Assembly: GCF_026212465.1 (NCBI RefSeq)
Contig: NC_080052.1
Span: 18,936,182 to 19,000,181, forward strand
Length of the DNA stretch: 64,000 nucleotides
Source of the DNA: Amaranthus tricolor
Taxonomy: Eukaryota > Streptophyta > Magnoliopsida > Caryophyllales > Amaranthaceae
Reading direction: 5' to 3'
Each line of letters starts with the position of its first letter. The stretch's first letter is position 1. The position numbers and the translations under genes were made by a program. A model generated the notes under the pieces. The model worked only from the letters and a program-made list of their open reading frames with translations. It was not told where the DNA came from and searched no databases. Below are positions 36,770 to 47,827 of this stretch, piece by piece.

Positions 36770-37832
36770 TAGTGAACTATTAAAAATAAAGTTATAAATA
36801 AAATTTAATGCGTAAAAATTTAGTAATGAACATATAAGGATATAAACGTAAATTTTAACGTTATGATTAAGAATTTTATTAAAGAAGTTTCTCCTAAGTT
36901 GGTCAAATTCAAAGTCAAAGTCAACTTGTACTAATATAAATGTGATGTACTTGTGTGAATGAGTATTGATTGAATGACCCTGATAGTAAGGTAATGTCGA
37001 ACCATTGACCGGCATGTAAAAAATCCCGGCGCCCGTGTTGGCCGGCACGTAAAATGCAGTGTAAGACAGGAGGTTAGCTACCTTTCCTATAGTGCTCGAG
37101 CATAATTGTATTGGAGGGGTGACGACTCCCAACACAGTTAACGTCTAGGACTACGGTCCTCACCTAACCAGACTCTTACATATACCAGGCGTCATATTGT
37201 TGTGCTTGTTGATTAGTGATAAACTTGATTAGTATTGATGTTAATGATGCATGGTACGGTTATGAATATAAACCAAATGAACTTACTTAAGTATTAAGAT
37301 TATCGATTGGTATAAGTGGCAGTAACATACTTCTGTCAGGAATGAGAATTGTATCTTAATGACTTAAAACGTATGGAACTGTAAAAGAATATAGTAAAGT
37401 ATACAGTAGTATCAATTAATTATAAGTTATGCTCGATTAAATTATTATTTGTAAATGTAGCATATAATTTTCATATTTTGAGCTGGATATGAAATTATGC
37501 TCGACATTAAGCGCTGAACGATTCAATCGGCTATCATCCTTATCATGGATGTTAGCATTTTGCAGGATTTAGTTTCATGTTCCGATCCAGGCCGCAGCTA
37601 CAATTTATTTATGCTATCGAGGACTTAGCTGCATTTTGTTATTTACTTAATGTTTGATAATCTTGATGTATTATATTTTAATTATTATATAGTTTTAAAA
37701 CACACGATATGTATTTCATTTTTTTTACTCTGATTTAATATTTTTCATTTATCATAAATAGTTTTTTGTTTTTAAAGGTTTTTAGCAAATTATTATTTTG
37801 AACTTCTGTATTTATTGTAAACATTATCATTA

Positions 37833-38102
37833 ATGTTAATTACATATCGAGATTGCTCTTGGTATACTATGTTTGAAATGTGGTACAAAAGGTTTGTGCC
37901 ATTCAAAGTTGAACCATCTAACCGATATTATTTACAAGATGATGCAACCGATGATACCAAATTTAGAAGTGATGACACTCGAAAATCAATGCTTGAAATC
38001 TTAATCCCTGCTTATAAGTATGACAAATCATCTGTAGCAATGTATTCACAGGAGTGTACCAATGTACATGACTTTGATGAAACCCAGGGCTTCTCGATTT
38101 GA
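37833..38102 (+). pseudogene. Unrecognised ORF or gene fragment, up to 89 codons
   Basis: An open frame with more balanced composition than its surroundings, containing WYKRFVPFKVEPSNRYYLQD and YKYDKSSVAMYSQECTNVHD. I do not recognise the family. It starts inside the repeat-like LTR end (37833-37860) and is followed by a 252-bp tandem repeat, which looks like duplicated 3' flank. It could be a captured exon, a small remnant of a transposon gene or chance. The first codon may not be the true start. Confidence 0.3.
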
Positions 38103-38185
38103 GTATTATTCTTAACCCTCTTTGTTATTTTGGTTTAATAGAGTTGATTGGCTGTTGGGAATAATGTGTTGTGCTTGATAAATGA

Positions 38186-38860
38186 GGGCATTATGTGTTT
38201 CCTTTTAATAATGTGTTGTGATTGATAAATGAGTTCCCATGTTGTAATGTTTCTTGTTTGTTATGCCCAATCATGAAGGAACTCATAATGGATGTTTGCA
38301 CACTTTGAAAATATGATGCGTATGCCCTAATAAATGCAATCATGGATCAAATTGTTAATCTGCCATGATGAAGCTTTAATTGTGGCGATCTTTCATATAT
38401 TTCTATGTGTTGCAATTGTGGTGAAATCTATTACCTGAGCGCATTGTATGTTTCCTTTTAATAATGTGTTTTGATTGATTAATGAGTTTCCATTTTGTAA
38501 TGTTTCTTGTTTGTTATGCCCAATGATGAAGGAACTCATATCGCATGTTTGCACACTTTAAAAATATGATGTGTATGCCCTAATAAATACAATCATGGAT
38601 CAAATTGTTAATCTGCCATGATGAAACTTTACTTGTGGCGAACTTTCATATATTTCTATGTGCTGTAATTGTGGTGAAATCATTACCTAAGGGCATTATG
38701 TGTTTCTTTTTAACCATGTGTTTTGATTGATTAATGAGTTCCCATCATTTTTCTTTGCTACAAATCTAACCGGACAGAGGGGGTAATAAGTTGCCTAACG
38801 CTTTTTGTTTGTTATGCCCCACTGATGATGGAACTCATAATGGATGTTGCAAAAGCTTTG
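38186..38860 (+). repeat. 252-bp tandem repeat, about 2.6 copies
   Basis: Units start near 38186, 38439 and 38691 with GGGCATTATGTGTTTCC and contain TGTTATGCCCAATSATGAAG and CTGCCATGATGAA. The third unit is interrupted at about 38742-38785 by a segment ending CCGGACAGAGGGGGTA, which resembles a lone mariner/Stowaway-type terminus. Confidence 0.8.
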
Positions 38861-39064
38861 ATGTTCTATTACATTCATGTTGCAAAAGTTTTGATGTTCA
38901 TATTCATGTTGCAAAAGCTGTTATGTTTCAAAATCCTAATCATCTTGCTACCTTTTACAATCATATAAAGTAGATGCGATAATGTCAAAATGTAGTAGTA
39001 TGATTAGGTTGTACCTACTTGGTGCATAATTAACCTAATGTGAGCCAGTTATGAGCATGTTCCT

Positions 39065-40490
39065 CTAATTTGTTGATTCATTGCATCCTCTTCAACTATC
39101 AATGGAATCCTTGCCTTTGTGATTCGTGAAATGGATCAATTGTTGCATCTCCATTTTCAAAATGTTGTGTGTACACATCCAATGAGTTGTACCCATCTTG
39201 AATGACTTCATTTAATATATTGACACATGTTGGTAGTGCCCCTGCATTCTCTAATCTCAGTTTTTCCATATGCGGTAGTTGGTAGTTGTTACCTCCCTTA
39301 GCCATGATCACTTGATTGTATTTTTGGGGTCAAATATCTCATATGCATAGCTTACAGCACTTACCAACTCTAATATGTTTCTTAGTCTTTGTTGATGTTG
39401 AATTGATTGTATTTTTATAAAAAAAAAAAAAAAAAACCAATATCTAATATATTAAGATATGGGTTCTTTAGGAGTTGATACTTGAAATGGATGATGAACC
39501 CATCTCCATTTGCTGCTTGAATGAAATCTTTATCATTGACTCGCATATGTGGGGGTGAGTTATCTTGTTCAATGTATGCTATTCCTGTTTGTTCTAGTGG
39601 CCAATTTGCTTTGATTGCTAGGATTAATTTGTTGATGAAAATTCTCCTCATAACTTCTTTGGTGATTCTCTTGATTGGTTTAATTTCTGGAGTTCCTCTA
39701 GGCCTATTTATACTATTTGTAGCTGCTGGTACAATGTCAACTAATGTTCATAACCCTATCTTCCGATCAAATGGGCAGAATCCATCTTCATTAAATCTAG
39801 GTTTAGCAGTGGCCACTAAGAACATGACCTTGCAAATAAATCTTTTTGATTTGCATGTTCGGTAAGGCTTACATTCTCTTGGTGCTAGATAATATTTACC
39901 CGTAACTTGACTTAAGAGAAACCATTTCTCGTCAACATGTACACCATCGTACATGTCATTGTGCTTGTTATCACCATTTGCCTCATGCACTATGTGTGAC
40001 AAGCACCATTTCAATCTGTCATATTTGTTTTGTGTTGTAAGTGTTGGTTTCAAACAGTTGGATTGCCTCTTAATTTTTCCCCACTTGACGTATCTGTGTA
40101 CTCGTGTCTTTGGCACACCTAATGCCGCTGCCAATGATCTGATGTTGCATCTTTTTCTCAATGGAATTATTAATATTTGATCAACATCAATTTCAATATC
40201 AATTCTGCCTTTGTATTGTTTTTTCAAGTACAATTTGGCTGTTCTCCAATGATTGTTTTATTCTTTTCCATAATCTTTCAATTGTAGCTCTAGAAATCCC
40301 ATATACTGCTGCCTTTTTCTTTAAATATCCATGTGGTAAGCTCATGTGACTTGAGGTATGGATCATCTCAGTTGCCAATTTGCTTAATTCATCATCCTTT
40401 AAATATGTCCGTTTTTTCCTCAATGAATGTACTGGTGGAATATCACCATTAGGAAACTCTTCTATGCCCCCATTATTTCTATGTTATATG
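39065..40490 (-). pseudogene. Mariner-like (plant MLE) transposase pseudogene
   Basis: Minus-strand pieces together resemble a plant mariner-like transposase, a DDD enzyme that cuts and pastes its element. From the N-terminus: GIEEFPNGDIPPVHSLRKKR leading to 40423, the helix-turn-helix region (GYLKKKAAVYGISRATIERL; RSLAAALGVPKTRVHRYVKW), then the first catalytic Asp in HVDEKWFLL (39931-39933), the second in YIEQDNSPPH (39562-39564), and the NPYLNILDIGFF motif, where the third catalytic Asp of the usual SPDLN is replaced by Tyr (39457-39459). A T/A run follows, then a C-terminal piece at 39099-39311 (KGGNNYQLPHMEKLRLEN). Frameshifts near 40230, 39750 and 39420 break it. A terminus-like CCGGATAGAGGGAA-TA lies at about 40551-40566; the opposite end was not found. 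Confidence 0.85.
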
Positions 40491-40569
40491 TAACATATGT
40501 ATGAATATGATCATTATGCTGCTCTTACTTTTCTCTATGCTGCAAAATCATCCGGATAGAGGGAATAAT

Positions 40570-41036
40570 AGTTAGCTATTCCAATATTTAGGTTTTTAAG
40601 GTTCTTTGGGAACCAATATAGCCTACGAATTCCTTAGTTATATCAAGATTGGGTTGATAAATGTTTTCGTTTTCTTCAATTATTGATTCATTTATTCTTG
40701 TTGTATTAATTTCATCCTACTAAGTAATTATTTCTTCTTGTTAATCTTATTTATACTTGATGGTTTGTGTGTTGTGGTAGTATTTTTGGTTTGCGTCTTG
40801 CTTATTGGTTTGATCTTAGAATTTTATGTTTAGATGTATTGATATTGAGTTTGATTATCTTTCTTGTTCTACTTGAAAGATCTCAAAATTATAGTTATTG
40901 TATCTGTTGTTATAGTAGTATTCTAGTGTTTTTATTTGCTTGTCCATGATGAAGGAGTAGATATCCCTTTAATGGGAGCATTTTGTGAAAAATGTACGTC
41001 TTAAGTAATAATTGAATATTTCTTAATGCTATATTT
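40570..41036. other. AT-rich spacer
   Basis: No gene or repeat recognised; a 60-codon hydrophobic-looking frame at 40767-40949 has no family signature. Confidence 0.4.
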
Positions 41037-41266
41037 GAGAACGATGATTTTATTTGAAAATTAGAAATTGGTTGAAATTTATTGTTTGGCAAATCAAAAT
41101 TTTCAAATTTGAATTTGGATCAAATTCCATTATTGTTTTTAAAATAGTTAAATTTGAAAATTTGAGAATGACTACCCAAACCTTGTCATTTTCAAATTTC
41201 TCATTTATGATTTTATAATTAAAATTTATAATTTAAAATGAAATATTTGTTCACAAACACTACATA
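41037..41266 (+). repeat. Dispersed repeat, inverted relative to 47479-47702
   Basis: The string GATGATTTTATTTG, ATTGTTTGGCAAAT, then CACAAACACTACA matches the reverse complement of 47479-47702 along its length. Weak inverted ends (ATTGTTTGGCAA against AGTGTTTGTGAA) suggest a MITE. Confidence 0.65.
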
Positions 41267-42029
41267 AAATTATTGTCATAAGGGTCATGATACATGAATG
41301 AGGGTCACTACTAGCTCAAAAGAGCCCAGTTAAGTGAATGAGTTCAAGCTCTAAAAATACTAAAAAATGACCAATGAGTATACATTCCCCAACTTAAAAG
41401 GTGATTGGAATATCTTAGACTAACTCCTCATCAAATAATAACCAATGACTATTTTTACAATCATCTCGTTTCATCCATGATTATCCTCATCCTCCAAGTC
41501 AATCTTTAATTCTTTATCATTATATGTATTAAATCAATCCTACAATCCTTGTTGACCAAACCTTTTTTGTCACTTAACAAAGCTTGCTTAAAACTACTTG
41601 AACACTTTCTTTCTTGTACGTGGATTGGCCTGTTATCATGCCACTCATACTTACTGTGACTAGAGACTATAGGGTAGTATAAATGTGTTTAACAATGTGT
41701 TCTAGAAAATGACCTAGAAAACCATCATCACAATTCAACTAGTTACGATAAAAATATCTAGAAAATGTACTAATTTATAATTTATGTCCATTAATGGGAA
41801 AGAGATAGTTGATAATACAATATTCACAAATTATTGTATGAGATATGATCCATACATGAGTTTAGTAGCCCAACTACTAGAAATTATGAGAAAGTAGGGT
41901 TACCTCACTAAGAAATGATTTTACCATAATAATTGTAAAAAAAAGTTATGAAGAAAAAATATATTTGAGGAAAATAGGTTTTTAACACTAGGAATCATTT
42001 TTCTTTATTATTATCAAAAAAATTACCCA
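41267..42029. other. AT-rich spacer
   Basis: No coding, RNA or repeat signal identified. Confidence 0.4.
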
Positions 42030-42459
42030 TAATAATCCAACCTTTCATTGATGATTTTCCTATAATAATCCCAACTTTTGATTAACTATGAATAATTTCA
42101 ATTTGAGGGTCACTCACCCCAAACACATTGTTGCATAAATGATGACATATTTGGCATGTTAATCTACAAAATTAAAGGAGAAATAAAATAAAATATCAAA
42201 ATTATTAAAAGTTAAAAGTTAATATCAGTAAAATAAACTTAATTTATTTCTCTTTTATATTTTTCTAAAATTTTTTTATAACTTAATTTTGTAGTTACTT
42301 TTTCTATTTTTTAATACAAAATGACTTGTTGTATAGGTAAATAGGTTATCTTGATGCATTCTTAGTAAGCACCCCCAAATTGGGATTATTCATGTTTAAT
42401 CATAAATTGCCATTATTGTAGGAAAAACAATAAAAGATTGAATTATTCTAGATTATTAT
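42030..42459. mobile_element. MITE with ~85-bp inverted arms
   Basis: The left arm (42030-42115, TAATAATCCAACCTTTCATT to AATTTGAGGG) pairs with the reverse complement of the right arm (42372-42459). Long arms of this size are typical of Mutator-like MITEs. The right-arm sequence recurs at about 59060-59130. No clear TSD was seen. Confidence 0.65.
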
Positions 42460-42554
42460 CCTATTATTATTTGTGGTCGATTATCAAGTGGGATTTTCTA
42501 TCTTGGTAAATGGTAAGTATTGGTTTTCGTATGGGTAGCCCAGTAGGTAACTAG

Positions 42555-43469
42555 TGTTGAACATTTAGTGTATAATAATCCTAAGTATATAATCACCAAT
42601 AACTACAAATAGTAGTAGGACAATATGTATTAAATACAAAGTTCAAAAGGGGTTCAAACGATAGAACAAAAGAAAAATTGGAAAACCGAGTCAACAAGAA
42701 AAGTCGACTCAGCTTTCTTGATTTTGGGCCTAAAGCTGACACTGCTTTAGGTTCTGGAAAATTGATTTTGTCAGCAGGAAAAGCCGTGTCGGCTTTCCTG
42801 GGAATGGAGCAAAAGCCAACTCGAGTTTTCGTTCTGATATGACCGTTGAGTCTTTACGTTTCCTTTGAGTTGATTGCATTGGATTCCCTTACTTATTCCA
42901 TATTATTTCTGGAGTTACAAAGGAGTAATTGGGAGGAGTAATGCTCATGAACACTTTGTTAATTTTATTGATTGGAGGCCATTAATATTGGTCATCAATG
43001 GGTGATTGAATGTGCCATGACCCTTAGCTATACTTGGAGTAGTATAAATAGGGGCTTGGGGAAGGATGTTCACTACATCTAATTTCTAAATTCTTATATC
43101 CTTACTTTCTCTCTTACTTGTGTTCTTTCATAAAAAGTTATAAACTTCTTGTTAGAACTTCCAAAGTTTATAATTCATAAAACACTTTATTGTTAAGTTT
43201 CATACCCTAAGTACTAAGGGTGTGTTGTGTTGTTTGTATCTCATTGTGAATTTTCAAGTCAAAATTCAAGTATTTTTGTGGGGGAAATATCACAAAAGGA
43301 AAGTGATTATACGCCTACAACAAGTATCAAGTTCTCGGGTAACGGTTGCCATTACAAAGATCATCTTCAAGTTATTTCTTAGTGTTTTTGTGTCAATTTA
43401 TTTTAACCATCAACAAAGAGGAATATAAATTCCTATATTATAATTTGTATTTGCATTTATTTCTTAATA
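42555..43469 (+). repeat. Probable solo LTR, TSD ACTAG
   Basis: Starts TGTTGAACATTTAG and ends TTCTTAATA, with ACTAG at 42550-42554 and 43470-43474. TATA-like AGTATAAATAGGGGC lies at about 43033. GC-rich dyads AAAGTCGACTCAGCTTT and AAAAGCCGTGTCGGCTTTCC lie at 42697-42800. The terminal TA in place of CA and the modest TSD make this less certain than the other solo LTRs. Confidence 0.5.
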
Positions 43470-43495
43470 ACTAGGTGGGTATAGCTCGTATCAAA

Positions 43496-43579
43496 ATGGG
43501 CTTCCAAATGATCGGCGAAATTACTGCCATGTTGGTGTTTGTATTCTTCATGGTTTATGTCCTATGGGCTGGCTTGTAA
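43496..43579 (+). CDS. 27-codon hydrophobic micro-ORF, uncertain
   Basis: ATG to TAA encodes MGFQMIGEITAMLVFVFFMV followed by YVLWAGL, a single membrane-segment-like peptide with no charge in its core. It lies just after the probable solo LTR. I recognise no family; chance is a real alternative. It may be a fragment of a larger membrane-protein exon. Confidence 0.2.
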   Translation: MGFQMIGEITAMLVFVFFMVYVLWAGL

Positions 43580-43599
43580 CCAACTGGATAGAATGTTGG

Positions 43600-44040
43600 G
43601 AATGGAGAAAATAAAACAAGACAAATTCTTGATGAAGATCGTCTCACTATGCATGGTTTAAAATAGGCTGATCTTATATTTAATTTTAAAAAATAAAGAG
43701 AAACAAATCTCAAATATTTTACAACCCGTCTTGTATGAGATCGTCTCATGGGGAGTCGAACTTAAAACAAGAAGCCAATAAACTAAAAGTTTCTATTAAT
43801 GGGCTATTTTACCAAGTATAAGGCATGTCTCACAAAGAGATCGTCTCATACAAGAATTTGTGAATATTTTATGTTTAGTTACATTTCAATTTATATAATT
43901 AATTTTTTTAATCATTAAATGGGCTTGTTGTGTGGGCTCGTCTCACGGTGAGGCGATTTCATATATATAACTTACTGAGCCCACATTTCTCTTGTGAGAC
44001 AGTCTCATGTGCGAGACCTCATGTTATATTAGACTTGGTA
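43600..44040. repeat. Cluster of GAGATCGTCTC/GTCTCAC short repeats
   Basis: GATCGTCTCA, GAGATCGTCTCATG, GAGATCGTCTCATAC, CTCGTCTCACGGTGAGGCG and TGTGAGACAGTCTCATG recur in both orientations over about 400 bp. They look like overlapping remnants of a short inverted-repeat element family; no unit boundaries or TSD were resolved. Confidence 0.5.
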
Positions 44041-44494
44041 GCCCATTTAGCAAAATAAAGAAAAAAATTGGTCCTTTTCTATGTGTATTTCTATTTGCTT
44101 GATTATACAAGACCCCAATCTGTGGAGACCTTGTTTAGCGACTCCTATTACCCTGATTAATTTGGCTAGGGTAAGTTGGTAATGAGTATGGAGGGAGATA
44201 AAGTAGATTTTGTAATGCTGGATATTTTAAATGCCCCTATTTCGAATGAGTTTATATATCCAATTGACACTACAGATGACAAATTTGATTAACCAAAATG
44301 GGCCTATAAATTCGATGTCTTATAGTTGTTTCTTTAGAAAACTAAGGGTGATAGTGCAGAGGTATAACTAGGATGGGAGGACTCTTATCCACTCCCCTTT
44401 ATTGATCTAATGTTGGAAAAGCTGACAAACAATTCTCACTTCTTAGTAGTTGATCTAGAGGTGTGTGTGTGGAGGTTAATAGGAGAGATCAGTT
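44041..44494. other. Unassigned sequence with a duplicated flank segment
   Basis: A segment ending GAGGTGTGTGTGTGGAGGTT, AATAGGAGAGATC (about 44457-44490) recurs on the other side of the following solo LTR (44934-44967). A frame from about 44187 has several stops and no recognisable domain. Confidence 0.4.
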
Positions 44495-44499
44495 ATTGA

Positions 44500-44903
44500 T
44501 GTTAGAACTCTAACAGCGAAAATGTGATTTCTACTAGATAATATGAAACCGATACCTCAAAAAGATAAACAATATTTGGGATAGACAAATAACCACTATA
44601 AAGGAAATAATAAATATAAAAAAAAGAACTTTCTTAATGCTAAAACTTTTAACGTGAATAAAACTTGATTATTCAAAATGCTATATATTAACGTACAACA
44701 CTAAACTTATATATAATGCTGAAAGAAACTAATGAAACAATGATTCACCTTATTTCTCTAATAGCCATTAATTTAATTCCTAATAACTAACTCTCGCATA
44801 ACAATAGAATATAACTATTGTTGTTCCCCTTATATTTCTCTTTGTCCTTCTATTTAGCCATAATTAATTTAGGAATTAATCATGTCCACATATATTTTCC
44901 ACA
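44500..44903. repeat. Solo LTR, 404 bp, TSD ATTGA
   Basis: Starts TGTTAGAACTCTAACAGCG and ends TATTTTCCACA, with an exact TSD ATTGA at 44495-44499 and 44904-44908. The internal AACGTGAATAAAAC resembles the copia-type LTRs in this window. No internal region remains. Confidence 0.72.
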
Positions 44904-44908
44904 ATTGA

Positions 44909-45680
44909 ATATTAAGCCTATTAGTTGTGACTTAGAGGTGTGTGTGGAGGTTAATAGGAAAGATGAAGATGGGTATTTTCGTGTGAAAACTAACAGGTAG
45001 CAAACGTTTTTGTCAAAAGGTCGCCATGGTTTTAATTAGGAAACCTTGGAGTCACTATGTTGAATTTTCCTATAATTTTTCACCTATTATTTTTATTCTC
45101 TCTATATATTTATTAGAATTTATTAAATAAATTGACCTGAAGCTTTCTTATATTTGACTTGCATATTACATATATCTTACACTTGCGGTTAAATAAAATT
45201 TGCTATCAGCAGTTTTGGTATTACAAAAATTTCGATTAATTTAAGTAGTTGGAGGCACCTTATCCATGTCTTAAGCTATTGATACTCTTTCGTTTACCAA
45301 TTGGTGTTTGCCTTTTTACATAGCATTCATTTATTCGTTTTAAATAGTTATTTTTATATATTTGTATGTATTTTATTTATTTATTTATATGTTTTTGGCT
45401 ATAGAGGTTTTTTTCAAAGAATTCATATGTGCATCTTTCACGAGCTGAAAGACTCTTTGGTCGAACTCTTCTTTATGGGTATAAGTTGTCGTCCTCCTTC
45501 CCTCCCCAGAACCTGATCATAGTATTATAAACGAGATACACTGAATACGATGATGATGATTCACTTATCTTGTTTCATTACTTATATAGTGTTTGTTTAC
45601 CAAATTGAATTAACCCAATCCCTTTAATTAATTTCAAATTGTTACTCCTCATTTCTCATAAAAACAAATTATCATCCTTT
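44909..45680. other. AT-rich spacer
   Basis: Contains the second copy of the GGTGTGTGTGGAGGTTAATA segment (44934 onward). No gene recognised. Confidence 0.4.
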
Positions 45681-45684
45681 GATT

Positions 45685-45835
45685 CTCTCTCACTATTTAT
45701 ATTTTTAAAGTTATTACTTATAATTTTAAAGTGACTAATTATAAATTATCACTTTTTATAATTTTAAAGGGATCACTTACAATCTTAAATTGACCAGTCA
45801 CAATTTTAAAGTGATTAATTAGAAAAATAAACTTA
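45685..45835. repeat. Degenerate short tandem repeat, AATTTTAAAGTGA motif
   Basis: Four to five diverged copies of a roughly 30-bp unit containing ATAATTTTAAAGTGACTAATT. Confidence 0.5.
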
Positions 45836-47478
45836 TTTTATAAGTTAGACGATCTTAAACAAGACGTGTTATAATAATAATATTTAAAATCACTTTTATC
45901 CTTGTTTATGCTTTTTTTTCCATTAATATTTGACATACCAAAAAAAATCCCGTGAAGTATTATAATAATCAAATTATAATATATTTGACAGGTAATTATA
46001 TCATAGAAAATGAACGAAAATGGTAGTTGACCTAACCAAGCCATGAATGTATGATGATCGACGAACATACAAAACGTACAATGTACTTCCCTCTGCAGTA
46101 CACTTTCCAATTGACTTCCATTTTTAAGATTATTACAATCAAGTATACATGGCTCTACATAATTACATCACATATGATATCAATAATACATCATAAATAA
46201 TAATTAACTGTAAGTCAAATGCCCAACCAAAACGCAAAAGAACTCATCTTTTATGATTAAGGAGAAAGCAATATACAAATTTGAGGTAGTGATTTTCCTT
46301 GATTTAGGGAACATTAAGCATTTGACAATGAAAGCATGCGTATCAAGAGAAAATAAGGGTAGTTAAGGGACTTTTTTTTTTTTGCGACCACTATTGAGTA
46401 TTGTTTTTGCTTTTATTATGGAAATTAATGAAAATATGTTAATGCTATACTCCTATGACTAACTCAACTTGTAATATTTGAGTTAAAATCTCATATTATA
46501 ATTTGAAACATTACTAATTAAGTGATATAGAGAAGTAATAACTGTTAATAAATAGTAGTTACTGTTAATAAGTGTTTTGAGAAACCCAGGTTGGAGATCA
46601 ACGTAAGTTTGAGTTGAACTCCTTTAATTCTTGTGTTTTGTTTAACTTTACTTTCCACACTTTCAAAATTTCGAATTTTTTTCAACACATCAATGTAATC
46701 AGGATCCTAACAACCTATCAACAAGATTCAAACAAAAGCCAATTTCGAAAAAGTCATTAAGTGCCTACAAAGCAAATTAACAAGGTTATACTGGATACAA
46801 GCCAAAGCATATAAACAAACTTACAATAAAGCATAAGACGAAAATATCATGTGTTAGAGACCACCAATATAAAGAAAGGGTGTTTTTACAAGTTGTACTA
46901 AATAAAAAAAGGTTAGGTTAAATCCTAAACAAATTCATTAAAATGGAACAAATGAATTTTTTTTAAGAAGATTGAGAAGACAAACCTTTGTGGATATTAT
47001 AGTTATGAAATTGTAGAGAATTTTGATAAATCTACTTGAATTTTGGCTTTTACAAATTTTGAAGCTAAATGAAGGTGCGTCTTCTAAAATTAAGTTAGAT
47101 TATGATTTTTGAAGTAGTAAATTTTGGATAATGGGTCGGTAGGAAAATGAATAATCTTGCAGCGGTAAAAGTTATGAATTGTATATTTCTATCTATTTTT
47201 ATTGACCAATATATTATATTTGTAAATTTTTTGTGAGCGGTTGGTTCGGAATCAACGCCAGAAATCTCATCTATTAGCTTATTTTATCAATTTGTTTTGT
47301 TGTATTTGTTGTGTCACATTTGAAGAAAATAGACGTCAGACATGACTTGTGGTATCGATTATACCCGATACAAGAAGAATTTTCCAAACATTTATTTCGT
47401 TATTCGTGCTCCATGTAATTTTTCTCAAAATTCTCCTGCATCTTGCTTGCTAATGATGCAAAACATAAATTTTCCTTA
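45836..47478. other. AT-rich intergenic sequence
   Basis: No gene, RNA or bounded repeat recognised across about 1.6 kb; a 90-codon minus-strand frame at 45838-46110 has no recognisable motif. Confidence 0.4.
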
Positions 47479-47702
47479 ATGTAGTGTTTGGGAAGAAGTA
47501 TTTCATTTCAAATATAGATTTCAATTATGAAATCATAAATGAAAAATTTGAGAATGACAAGGTTGAGTAGTCATTTTTAAATTCTCAACTTTAACTACTT
47601 TAGAAATAATTGTGGAATTCAATCCAAATCCAAATTAAAAAATTTTTAATTTGCCAAACAATAAATTTGAGCCAATTTCAAATTTCCAAATAAAATCATT
47701 GT
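47479..47702 (-). repeat. Dispersed repeat, inverted copy of 41037-41266
   Basis: TGTAGTGTTTGGG at the left and AATTTGCCAAACAATAAATT with AAATAAAATCATTG at the right reproduce the 41-kb copy in reverse orientation. Confidence 0.65.
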
Positions 47703-47827
47703 TGGAATTTTCATGTCAATCTAATCGTAGCATGTATGTAATCGATTAATGTGGAGTTCATTCAATGAACATGTTTTTCTTTCCTTTCCCTTCTACAAAA
47801 CTCTAATTTGTGGAAGATTATGAACTC

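Larger units (their letters stand above)
32490..37860 (+). repeat. 3' LTR of the decayed chromovirus, with nested insertions
   Basis: Begins TGTAACAGAATC right after the polypurine tract. A TATA-like CCATTATAAATACCCC lies at about 34520. Near the end is a pair of GC-rich motifs (CCGGCATGTAAAA and CCGGCACGTAAAA, 37008-37056) and, at 37660-37860, the block shared with the 5' remnant. Removing the two hAT-type insertions leaves roughly 3.6 kb. The 3' boundary is uncertain. Confidence 0.65.

Noticed and set aside
36758..37135. 125-codon minus-strand ORF across the chromovirus LTR
   Set aside because: It crosses the end of the hAT-type MITE and LTR sequence, with no recognisable domain.
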